Below, piece by piece: positions 7,501 to 14,575 of a stretch of DNA of 64,000 nucleotides. Under the pieces are notes generated by a model. It was not told the DNA's origin. It saw only the letters and a list, made by a program, of their open reading frames with translations, and made no database searches. Source of the stretch: Paraglaciecola sp. L3A3 (GTDB lineage Bacteria > Pseudomonadota > Gammaproteobacteria > Enterobacterales > Alteromonadaceae); assembly GCF_009796765.1 (NCBI RefSeq), contig NZ_CP047023.1, positions 1,099,501 through 1,163,500 on the forward strand. The letters run 5' to 3'. Position numbers and translations under genes: made by a program. The first letter of the stretch is position 1; every line of letters begins with the position of its first letter.

Positions 7501-9811
7501 TAGCGAAGGGTACCTTTTAGTGGAAGGTGACTTTTTTATGGATAGTAAATATGGTGGTTTCGATACGGGAAGTACGTACAACAAAAAATACAATGGCGAT
7601 TGGTTGACTGCGGGTGTGTTGGAATTAAAAGGAGACTTTACGCAGTTGAGTTCGGCTAAATCACATTGCAGTAGTGGTATTACAGATTGTAATTACTACA
7701 GTGAGCAAAACTTTCAGGCCAGTGGAACTCATAAGGTTGTATTGTCAGGCACTGAATTGCAAAGTCTTCGTTTTGCGGACCCATCTTCAGGTAGCTCTAA
7801 GTTTAATATTCTTGATGTTAAAAATAACTCTGAAGAAGGTGTTGTTTTCGAATCAATATTTGTTGTAAATGAGTTATATTCTGCAGACGATTCATTTGTT
7901 CGTAATGTAAAAATTGAGACGCATTCATGGATATTAAGTGATAACCAGTTAGTCAAAGGCGATTTGTTTTTAAATGGCAAAGAGTTAAAGCTGAATGGCC
8001 ATACATTGACCGTCGAAGGTGATATTTACCACTCTTCAGGAACCCTTGATATGTCAGGCGGTACCTTGATTGTTAAAGGTGATTACCGTATTCAAAAGGC
8101 TGATGAGAATACAGCGTCTGGCTATACCTATAGTGACGGCATTCTCCGTATGGAAAATCCTGGGGATTACCTGTTAGTAGAAGGCGACTTTTTCATGGAC
8201 AGCCGGTTTGGTGGATTTGATACTGATAGTAGCCAGTATCGAAACTACTACAATGGCGATTGGTTGACAGCGGGTGTGTTGGAATTAAAAGGTGATTTTA
8301 CGCAGTTGAGTTCGGCTGTATCACATTGCAATAGCGGTATTACAAAGTGTAATTACTACAGTGAGCATAACTTTCAGGCCAGTGGAACTCATAAGGTTGT
8401 ATTGTCAGGTACGGAGTTGCAACATATTAGCTTCTCAGACCCATCTAGCTCTAGGTTTAACGAGTTAGAAATTCAAAATAATATTGATGAAGGTGTAATA
8501 TTTTTAACTTCATTATCTGTGGGACAATTGTTTAATCATAACCAATTATCATTTATTTTAAACGATGGCGGTGCATTCCCTGACTTCGATGGCGATGGCT
8601 ATAAAGATAATATTGATACATTTCCGTTAGATGTAGCACAATATTTCTTGGACAGTGATAAAGATGGTATACCTGATTTAAGTGATCCAGATAATGATAA
8701 TGATGGCGTATTAGATGTAAATGATGCATTCCCACTTATAGCTATTAGTACTTATATCGATACCGACAATGATGGTGCTCCAAACGAATGCGGTGCGGCT
8801 TGTGTGTCACTTGGAATGGGTGCTGATGCCGACGATGACAACGATGGTGTGTTAGATATTGATGATGCATACCCTCTTGATCCAAATCGCTTTAGTGAGG
8901 TGACTTATGTCGCCAAAAACGATGTAGACGGTGACGGTAAATCTGATTTATTGTGGAGGAGTGACGTAAAAGGTTGGAACTTCCTGTGGGCGATGGATGG
9001 GATTCAAACCAAAGAAGCAAGCCCAATTAATGTAGTACAAGACGATGGTTGGTTGATGGCTGGTCAGGGCGATTATGATGCTGATGGTAAGTCAGATATT
9101 TTCTGGCGTAACACTGTCACTGGTTTGAACTTTATCTACCTGATGGATGGATTTAATATTAAAGCCCGTCAAGTGCTGAACTACGTGGATGCTCCGCAGT
9201 GGGAGTTACGTGGCAGTGGTGACTTTAATGCTGACGGTAAAGGCGACGTGTTGTGGCGCCGGGTAGACCGAGGTGATACCTGGTTCTATATGATGGATGG
9301 CTTAAGTATAGGTACCAATCAACCGTCATTATGGGTAACCGACTTAAATTACAAGATAAGCGCGATAGGTGATATTAACGGCGATGGCACCGATGATGTG
9401 ATATGGCGTCATCAAGTCACAGGTATCAACTACATCTGGATAATGGAAAATGGTCAGATAGCAAACCGTTACACCTTAAATGCAATAAATGCAGATTGGA
9501 GTATAGCGGGTGCCGGAGACTTAGATGGCGATGGTACGGATGACATTATATTAAGAAACCAAGTAGACGGTCGTAACTGGGTTTATTTAATGGAAGATGG
9601 TCAAATCAAAACCAGCCAACTGATGAGTACGGTAGCAGATACCAACTGGCAAATCGCCAACATGGGTGATTATGACGGTGACGGTAAAACCGACATATTG
9701 TGGCGTGACGAAAGTGCAGGGCGCAATATCATCCATTTGATGGATGGCTTAACGATTAAAGATAAAGGGGTCTTAAGACCGACTGACAATACTTGGACCT
9801 TGGCTAAGTGA
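4592..9811 (+). CDS. Giant secreted beta-repeat protein with TSP3 motifs and C-terminal FG-GAP/VCBS domain
   Basis: 1739 residues from GTG at 4592, preferred because it gives a signal peptide (RKIFICIFFVFCSFISR, then SYS/TP). The longer frame from TTG 4472 would bury this in a charged extension. Residues ~25-310 look helical. Residues ~508-545 hold calcium-type Asp motifs (DTDNDGMED, DFDKDNVTN). Residues ~670-1285 are a beta-rich region with three units of ~135 residues, each containing LEVEGDFFMDS-like and GVLELKGDFTQLSSA segments and two conserved Cys. Units 1 and 3 are almost identical in DNA. Residues ~1330-1433 are TSP3-like, and ~1441-1739 are the six-repeat FG-GAP domain shared with two neighbours. 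Probably an outer-surface or matrix protein; ligand unknown. A terminator follows. Confidence 0.85.
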   Translation: MRKIFICIFFVFCSFISRQSYSTPITDILFIQNKELGEVAAKSSQEVAVQLEAHIVNLYDIADSDFVYDKNDPEILLKMVDSIYDNGIFKSRASIASTLSKVSELSDTIEKIESIIALKKILGDTVSAVKSAKTMFAIAQDARKIKTRYRVFNNLIAYGTGNRESLYQLKLFLNSMDDVAKSGSYLYETYQFITKVESIEETTNKGVDAIRYLLAQIQSEIAHEMRVNLASDEWAKLVIQDFILKRWKEAGRYNDYIDGAMLTYIRDESCLKLLEFGCKVKAVPSSSVVDERELDLTPLTFHLTPTQVDNEVNKYLIEIPPSLLSDWGADTISSIKFTEMGDEFDFSSESVGHITYLNSEQTPASFTIQLNENNLFYSINAAITFNSGEEYLFYNQTLNYISTPDSVEVLEYPSEVGADSEALFKVKSCGDFLYGPNIWFRNARKDKWFQSYLDVDNSSTDDECYLYTLRASVEEFGAYLWGGEEFEFYISGGTQVSNFYTSVFIDPRDTDNDGMEDLCEDKYFKGLQEKSSDDFDKDNVTNVEECLRGTDPTKYGAEGVSKTEQINNRELDDGTVANRCRLDDIYFSNLELNCSYVTLYEDVTIWGDLSVTSNTFDLNGYRLIVGGQLKLRGSKTNINKGEVTIGGELSLEAGGVYISSGKVTVEDSFIHSSGTLDMSGGTLIVKGDYRIQKADENTASGYTYSDGILRMENPGDYLLVEGDFFMDSRFGGFDTDSSQYRNYYNGDWLTAGVLELKGDFTQLSSAVSHCNSGITKCNYYSEHNFQASGTHKVVLSGTELQHISFSDPSSGSSRFNVLEIKNISQLGVNIDSPTFVVGGLSSTGTPIEGASNINIASLFLIQENEWPYDLSLSGSVSLTKDLAIVGNLIIKGGLDLKEYSLSVDGDVTIDGGSLELTNASFDLSGSILQKGGTVNLGAGSLEIQGDYRIQKTTEIEDEYTFSEGVLRMEDSEGYLLVEGDFFMDSKYGGFDTGSTYNKKYNGDWLTAGVLELKGDFTQLSSAKSHCSSGITDCNYYSEQNFQASGTHKVVLSGTELQSLRFADPSSGSSKFNILDVKNNSEEGVVFESIFVVNELYSADDSFVRNVKIETHSWILSDNQLVKGDLFLNGKELKLNGHTLTVEGDIYHSSGTLDMSGGTLIVKGDYRIQKADENTASGYTYSDGILRMENPGDYLLVEGDFFMDSRFGGFDTDSSQYRNYYNGDWLTAGVLELKGDFTQLSSAVSHCNSGITKCNYYSEHNFQASGTHKVVLSGTELQHISFSDPSSSRFNELEIQNNIDEGVIFLTSLSVGQLFNHNQLSFILNDGGAFPDFDGDGYKDNIDTFPLDVAQYFLDSDKDGIPDLSDPDNDNDGVLDVNDAFPLIAISTYIDTDNDGAPNECGAACVSLGMGADADDDNDGVLDIDDAYPLDPNRFSEVTYVAKNDVDGDGKSDLLWRSDVKGWNFLWAMDGIQTKEASPINVVQDDGWLMAGQGDYDADGKSDIFWRNTVTGLNFIYLMDGFNIKARQVLNYVDAPQWELRGSGDFNADGKGDVLWRRVDRGDTWFYMMDGLSIGTNQPSLWVTDLNYKISAIGDINGDGTDDVIWRHQVTGINYIWIMENGQIANRYTLNAINADWSIAGAGDLDGDGTDDIILRNQVDGRNWVYLMEDGQIKTSQLMSTVADTNWQIANMGDYDGDGKTDILWRDESAGRNIIHLMDGLTIKDKGVLRPTDNTWTLAK
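6603..7018 (+). repeat. Intragenic 416-bp direct repeat, copy 1
   Basis: Nearly identical to 8031-8446 (offset 1428 nt, exactly 476 codons). Only two differences were seen by eye: CAGCTGG/CAGCGGG and GCAGCAT/GCAACAT. A third, more diverged unit lies at about 7375-7800; its part 7589-7750 is still very close to the other two. Confidence 0.9.
8031..8446 (+). repeat. Intragenic 416-bp direct repeat, copy 3
   Basis: Partner of 6603-7018, in the same reading frame of the same gene. The strong similarity of units 1 and 3 compared with the middle unit indicates recent duplication or gene conversion. Confidence 0.9.
8987..9729 (+). repeat. 743-bp direct repeat, copy 2 (C-terminal FG-GAP cassette)
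   Basis: Identical to 1646-2388 as far as can be read. Beyond it the two genes differ by scattered single bases up to their stop codons, and their N-terminal parts are unrelated. Confidence 0.9.
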
Positions 9812-9843
9812 ATAGGAAAAATTCAAATTAACTAAGTTTGTTT

Positions 9844-9868
9844 AAATCCCGCCAATTGGTGGGATTTT
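9844..9868 (+). terminator. Rho-independent terminator after the giant repeat protein
   Basis: AAATCCC (9844-9850) pairs with GGGATTT (9861-9867) around a CCAATTGG core that can extend the stem. T residues follow. It begins 33 nt after the stop. Confidence 0.8.
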
Positions 9869-10060
9869 TATAGCTGGTACGCTATTTTTATAACCTCCAA
9901 TTACAAATATTCTAGAATAAATAAAATACTATGGTTTTGCGAAAAATAGAAAATCTATATTGAAGGTTTTTTATTGTTCTGTATGTTTTTTAAGCTACTA
10001 TGGGGTTCACAAATCACTTTACTTGAATATTTTGTAAATTACATAGGATGTAAACTAATA

Positions 10061-12103
10061 ATGTTGATTTCTAAAAAATATAAATTAAATACCATATTAT
10101 TACTTTTTTTGTTGCAGCCGTTTAGTATCACACACGCTGCTGATGGTGATGTTAAGTGGAGTTATGAAACCGGTAGTCGTATTGTTAGCTCTCCAGGTAT
10201 TGCCTCTGATGGCAAAATTTACATCGCTTCGCACGATGGTTATTTGTATGCTTTAAACCCTGATGGTTCGCTTTTATGGCGTTATCAAGCAGGATATCAG
10301 CCTAGGGGGGCAATTGTAGTGGCTGATGATGGCACAATACATTTTGGTACCAGTGGTGGGAGCCTGTTTGCTTTAAACGCAAATGGCTCGTTAAAGTGGT
10401 CATATCTAATTGGAGAGCAAGTCGATGCGCCATCAATCGGTAGCGATGGCACTTTATATGTAGAGGCAGATGATGATTATCTATATGCCATTAACTCTGA
10501 CGGCACATTAAAATGGTCATATGAAACGGGAAGGATCCCTGTTGAATCACCAAGTATTGCCCCTGATGGCACTATATATGCGAGTTCAGGTAAGAACATC
10601 ATTGCATTGAATCCAGATGGTACGTTGAAGTGGTCTTATGAAACGGGATTTTTTGTAGGAGGGTCAGCGGCAATAGGAAACGATGGTACAATATATCAGG
10701 GCTCTTATGATGGCAAACTCTATGCTTTAGATCCAGATGGAAGTCTTAAATGGACCTATAGAAACGCTGATATCCAACATTCTTCCCCTGTCGTAGCAAC
10801 CGATGGAACAATTTATATTGGAGGGCAATTCGATGATAGGCTAACTGCTATTAATCCAGATGGCACAAAGAAGTGGACTATTTTGACTCTTGGTGGTGTT
10901 AACTATTCTGCAGCATTAGCCAGTGACGGCAGCATTTATTTTGGTAGTCAAGACGGTACATTTTATGCTGTAAACCCTGAAGATGGTTCCACTAAGTGGA
11001 CTTATAAAACAGGTGTAGGAATGTATAGCTCTCCAGCGATAGCCCCTGATGGGACTGTATATGTTGGCTCGTCAGATAATAGTCTTTATGCATTCGAAGG
11101 AAGTGCTGGGTTAATGAATAGTGCGTGGCCAAAGTTTGGTCAAAATAATAAAAACTCTGGTTCAAACCAATCTTCATCTGGTGGTTCAAGTGATGAAACT
11201 ATCGTCAAAAACGACGTAGACGGCGACGGCAAATCTGACCTGTTATGGCGCAGCGATGCTAAAGGTTGGAACTTTTTATGGGCGATGGATGGCGTGCAAA
11301 CTGAATTCGCAAGCCCAATCAATGTGGTGCAAGACGATGGTTGGTTGATGGCCGGTCAGGGTGATTATGATGATGATGGTAAATCGGATATTTTCTGGCG
11401 CAATACCATAACAGGTCAAAACTTTATCTATTTGATGGACGGTTTAAATATCAAAGCCCGTAAAGTGCTGAACTACGTTGATGCCCCGCAGTGGGAGCTT
11501 GCCGGCAGTGGTGACTTTAACGGTGATGGTAAAGGCGATGTCTTGTGGCGCAGAGTAGATCGAGGCGATACCTGGTTCTACATGATGGATGGGTTGAGCA
11601 TTGGTACGAGTCAACCGTCGCTGTGGGTTACAGACTTGAATTACAAGATAGTGGCCATTGGGGATATCAACGGTGATGGCACTGATGATGTGATATGGCG
11701 TCATCAAGTCACAGGTATCAACTACATCTGGATAATGGAAAATGGTCAGATAGCAAACCGTTACACCTTAAACTCAATTAACTCAGATTGGACGATAGCC
11801 GGGACTGGAGACTTAGACGGTGATGGTACGGATGACATTATCTTAAGAAACCAAGTAGACGGTCGTAACTGGGTTTATTTGATGGAAGATGGTCAAATCA
11901 AAACCAGCCAACTGATGAGTACGGTAGCCGATACTAACTGGCAAATTGCCAACATGGGTGATTATGATGGTGACGGTAAAACCGACATATTGTGGCGTGA
12001 CGAAAGTGCAGGGCGCAATATCATCCATCTGATGGATGGCTTAACGATTAAAGATAAAGGGGTCTTAAGACCCACTGACAATACTTGGGCCTTGGCGCAA
12101 TAA
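10061..12103 (+). CDS. Secreted PQQ-type beta-propeller protein with C-terminal FG-GAP/VCBS domain
   Basis: 680 residues from ATG 10061, chosen because it opens a clear signal peptide (MLISKKYKLNTILLLFLLQ, then SITHA/AD). Upstream in-frame starts (TTG 9974, ATG 9983) would add a hydrophobic extension. Residues ~27-350 are eight repeats of about 40 residues of the form GSLKWSYETG...DGTIYxGSxDGxLYALNPD, the PQQ/BamB-like blade signature; eight blades is the usual number for that fold. A Ser-rich linker (SNQSSSGGSSD) joins to the shared six-repeat FG-GAP domain (~382-680). No residues specific for a PQQ dehydrogenase were recognised, so a binding or structural role is more likely than an enzyme. 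Confidence 0.85.
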   Translation: MLISKKYKLNTILLLFLLQPFSITHAADGDVKWSYETGSRIVSSPGIASDGKIYIASHDGYLYALNPDGSLLWRYQAGYQPRGAIVVADDGTIHFGTSGGSLFALNANGSLKWSYLIGEQVDAPSIGSDGTLYVEADDDYLYAINSDGTLKWSYETGRIPVESPSIAPDGTIYASSGKNIIALNPDGTLKWSYETGFFVGGSAAIGNDGTIYQGSYDGKLYALDPDGSLKWTYRNADIQHSSPVVATDGTIYIGGQFDDRLTAINPDGTKKWTILTLGGVNYSAALASDGSIYFGSQDGTFYAVNPEDGSTKWTYKTGVGMYSSPAIAPDGTVYVGSSDNSLYAFEGSAGLMNSAWPKFGQNNKNSGSNQSSSGGSSDETIVKNDVDGDGKSDLLWRSDAKGWNFLWAMDGVQTEFASPINVVQDDGWLMAGQGDYDDDGKSDIFWRNTITGQNFIYLMDGLNIKARKVLNYVDAPQWELAGSGDFNGDGKGDVLWRRVDRGDTWFYMMDGLSIGTSQPSLWVTDLNYKIVAIGDINGDGTDDVIWRHQVTGINYIWIMENGQIANRYTLNSINSDWTIAGTGDLDGDGTDDIILRNQVDGRNWVYLMEDGQIKTSQLMSTVADTNWQIANMGDYDGDGKTDILWRDESAGRNIIHLMDGLTIKDKGVLRPTDNTWALAQ

Positions 12104-12108
12104 TAGTT

Positions 12109-12143
12109 AGGCCACTTTCAATATCATTGAGAGTGGCCTTTAA
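12109..12143 (+). terminator. Hairpin terminator between convergent genes
   Basis: AGGCCACT (12109-12116) pairs with AGTGGCCT (12132-12139), and the stem extends inward to about 13 bp with one G-T pair. The T-run is short. It starts 6 nt after the stop of the propeller gene and may also serve the leftward gene ending at 12173. Confidence 0.65.
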
Positions 12144-12172
12144 TATATGGGGGATACGGGGAAATTTAGCAG

Positions 12173-13609
12173 TTAAGCTAGAAACTTTTCTAACTCATTC
12201 ATTGTAATATTGTTAGGTGAATATAACGTAAGGTCTTTTGTAGCAATATTCGATTTTACATTATCAATAAATTCATCAATTGGTATATCTGATTGAAAAT
12301 TGATTAAATCTTTCAAGTTATAATTCCACCATTGTAATGCCAATAAACTCTCTATTTCAGCATCACTAAAACGAAATTTTATTACCTTGGCTGGAATACC
12401 ACCCATAATAGCGTAGGGAGGGACGTCCTTTGTTATCATGGCTTTGGCTGCTAAGATTGCACCATCTCCAATTTTAACACCTCTGGCTATGGTGACATCC
12501 TCTCCAACCCATACGTCATTACCTATTTCGACACCTAATGAGTTCTTGGGTTCAGTGTTATTAGTCTGAAAATTACTGAGTTCTGGATGATCAGCAAAAA
12601 ACTGTGAGCATATTATGGCCTGTCGATCATAGGTAATGGAAGAAGTGGTAAATCTAGATTTTGGGTGGTCAATGCCTAGAATACTTAGTCTAGCGCCAAT
12701 TGAACAATATCTGCCAACTTTTACAAAAGGAGCCAATGGACTACGAGAAAATGAAAATGAGCCAAACGAATATAAAAAACTGCCATTGATATAACATGTG
12801 TAAGGTTCTATTTTTACGTCCGAAGTAAATATAAGGCTTTCACCAGCTCTAAATCTACCTTGTACCTTATCAGCACCAAATGGAGAGAAGTAGACTCTAT
12901 TTTCGTTAAGAAAACCTAGTAACTCGTCTGATACTTGAACTTTATGCATGGCAATATTTGTAGGTTTATTCTTATAAATACTTTTTTCTTTTTGAATGTC
13001 AGACCAATGAGATGTTTTTTTATGCTCTAGTTCATTAACTAAGCCAAAGAATTTGCTTATCTCTTGTTGTGGTACTATTAATACGTCTCTATTTTTACCA
13101 ACAAGGTCATTCTCATATTCGGCATCAATAATTTTATTAAATGAAAATGGGCCAGTAGCTTTCCAAACATCATCAAATTTTTTATTGCTAAGGTTGTCTA
13201 GTACATTATCCCAAATCTTCCTTAAAACAGGGTTTCCTGCCTCGCAGACAATTAAACCGTTCCAAATACCTCCATGCCATTTGCGCATAACCACAAGCTG
13301 ATTTGAGTAACTAAATAGGTTGTCTGCAGCTCCAAGGCAGTCGGTCGCCATATCTATATACATGCCACCTTTGGCAAGACAATAAGCAATACGAAAAATA
13401 TCAGATTGCATAGCGGGAAGGGCTGCTGTTAAGTACAAATCAAGCACGTCTTGACCATATTCCTGTTTGATGAATATAGAGGCTTTTTCGTGATCAAAAA
13501 GTTTAATGCTTGCATCAGGGTTATGGTGTAACCAAGTTTTGTGTAACTTGGCAATATCATCTGGTAATGGCATTTTATGCCAGTATTGAACTATATTTTT
13601 AGGCACCAT
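12173..13609 (-). CDS. GT32-like glycosyltransferase fused to a hexapeptide-repeat acyltransferase
   Basis: 478 residues from ATG 13609, chosen because TTAGGT lies about 7 nt upstream; longer starts to 13642 would overlap the upstream gene by 44 nt. Residues ~1-220 look like the GT32 (OCH1/capsular sugar transferase) family: VPKNIVQYWH at the start and GGMYIDMATD with the DxD-type metal/nucleotide-sugar site at ~81-90. Residues ~255-435 carry left-handed beta-helix hexapeptides (VEIGNDVWVGEDVTIARGVK, then IGDGAILAAKAMITKDVPPY), typical of CatB/NodL-type O-acetyltransferases. Two adjoining activities in one chain suggest that a sugar is added and acylated. It is last in the leftward arm and overlaps WcbI by 11 nt. 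Confidence 0.8.
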   Translation of the reverse strand: MVPKNIVQYWHKMPLPDDIAKLHKTWLHHNPDASIKLFDHEKASIFIKQEYGQDVLDLYLTAALPAMQSDIFRIAYCLAKGGMYIDMATDCLGAADNLFSYSNQLVVMRKWHGGIWNGLIVCEAGNPVLRKIWDNVLDNLSNKKFDDVWKATGPFSFNKIIDAEYENDLVGKNRDVLIVPQQEISKFFGLVNELEHKKTSHWSDIQKEKSIYKNKPTNIAMHKVQVSDELLGFLNENRVYFSPFGADKVQGRFRAGESLIFTSDVKIEPYTCYINGSFLYSFGSFSFSRSPLAPFVKVGRYCSIGARLSILGIDHPKSRFTTSSITYDRQAIICSQFFADHPELSNFQTNNTEPKNSLGVEIGNDVWVGEDVTIARGVKIGDGAILAAKAMITKDVPPYAIMGGIPAKVIKFRFSDAEIESLLALQWWNYNLKDLINFQSDIPIDEFIDNVKSNIATKDLTLYSPNNITMNELEKFLA

Positions 13610-14468
13610 ATTTTGACCTAATAACGTCTTCATTTTCTGCATAGATAGAAAAATACAGTTCTACTATTTCACTAGGACTATAAAATTTTTCACCTGCAGT
13701 AGTAATTTCACTTCCATCGATAGCCGCAATTTCTAGTCCTTTAAATTCCTTAACAACAGGGAAGTCAAAGTCTACACCTGAATTCAAAGGGGGAATAAAT
13801 TGACTAAGGGGTTCATTCATCTGTAAATTACTGCTATCCAAGTTCTCGGGATAACCTATTTTTTTTAATATACGCATAGCGTACTCTACTAGTAAAAATA
13901 GGCACGGATGATTGAAGGTGAAAAACAACCTTTTTGATGTAAGATTACTCTGGATAAAATCTACAATTTTCACATCAACGTTTTCTTCCCGGGATGATAA
14001 TTCATTCATCGAAAGGATAACGTCTTTATTATATCTATCGTAATTATATTGTTTATCAAAAAGTCGTTCAGCTGTTTCATGAATAGTGCGTCCAGCCAGC
14101 CAACTATCTACTATTGTACTATTATGGTAATCGCCCATTGGACCTTTTAGTGTGTTTTTACCCGGAACACGAATATACATCCAATCTGGTGTATAGCCCG
14201 AATAAAATAAATTTAAGATAGTCACTATTTTATTTGGGTATTTTTGCTTTAATTTATTTGTCTGAATAAATTTACATGGATAATTATCAGCAATTAATTG
14301 TGTGACAATGATGTCAGCTTCGATCATATCCGCATCGATACTTTGTTCATCTTCATCTTTTAATAAATGCACAATTGGCGTAGAAATTACTGTTACATCA
14401 TTGCCAAGGGCTTCAATGATTTCCTTAAGAGGCCGCGCTTGGCAGTTCCCTACTATTACTATTCTCAT
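13599..14468 (-). CDS. WcbI-like polysaccharide biosynthesis protein
   Basis: 289 residues. The opening MRIVIVGNCQARPLKEII carries the GNCQ signature of the WcbI family, first known from a Burkholderia capsule cluster and proposed to act in acyl transfer with CoA binding. Other family-like parts are the ADIIVTQLIADNY segment and a conserved helical C-terminal half. No signal peptide. It is the middle gene of a leftward three-gene arm whose last gene includes an acyltransferase domain, which fits a role in glycan acylation. The exact reaction is not established for the family and is inferred here. Confidence 0.75.
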   Translation of the reverse strand: MRIVIVGNCQARPLKEIIEALGNDVTVISTPIVHLLKDEDEQSIDADMIEADIIVTQLIADNYPCKFIQTNKLKQKYPNKIVTILNLFYSGYTPDWMYIRVPGKNTLKGPMGDYHNSTIVDSWLAGRTIHETAERLFDKQYNYDRYNKDVILSMNELSSREENVDVKIVDFIQSNLTSKRLFFTFNHPCLFLLVEYAMRILKKIGYPENLDSSNLQMNEPLSQFIPPLNSGVDFDFPVVKEFKGLEIAAIDGSEITTAGEKFYSPSEIVELYFSIYAENEDVIRSKYGA

Positions 14469-14575
14469 TTAAATGTTAACTTCGCTATATTGGTTGGTAG
14501 TACTATTTTATACAATCAAAAGTTGCATACTATTTCAATTCACTTGAGTTGCTCTTGTTTATACTTAGCCGGTGA

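Noticed and set aside
10061..11190. PQQ-dependent dehydrogenase
   Set aside because: The propeller repeats fit, but no catalytic Asp/Cys-Cys or haem motif was seen and the protein is much shorter in that part than such enzymes.
11444..11707. 87-codon minus-strand frame, and similar ones inside the repeat genes
   Set aside because: They mirror the FG-GAP or beta-repeat coding sequence and have no own start signals.
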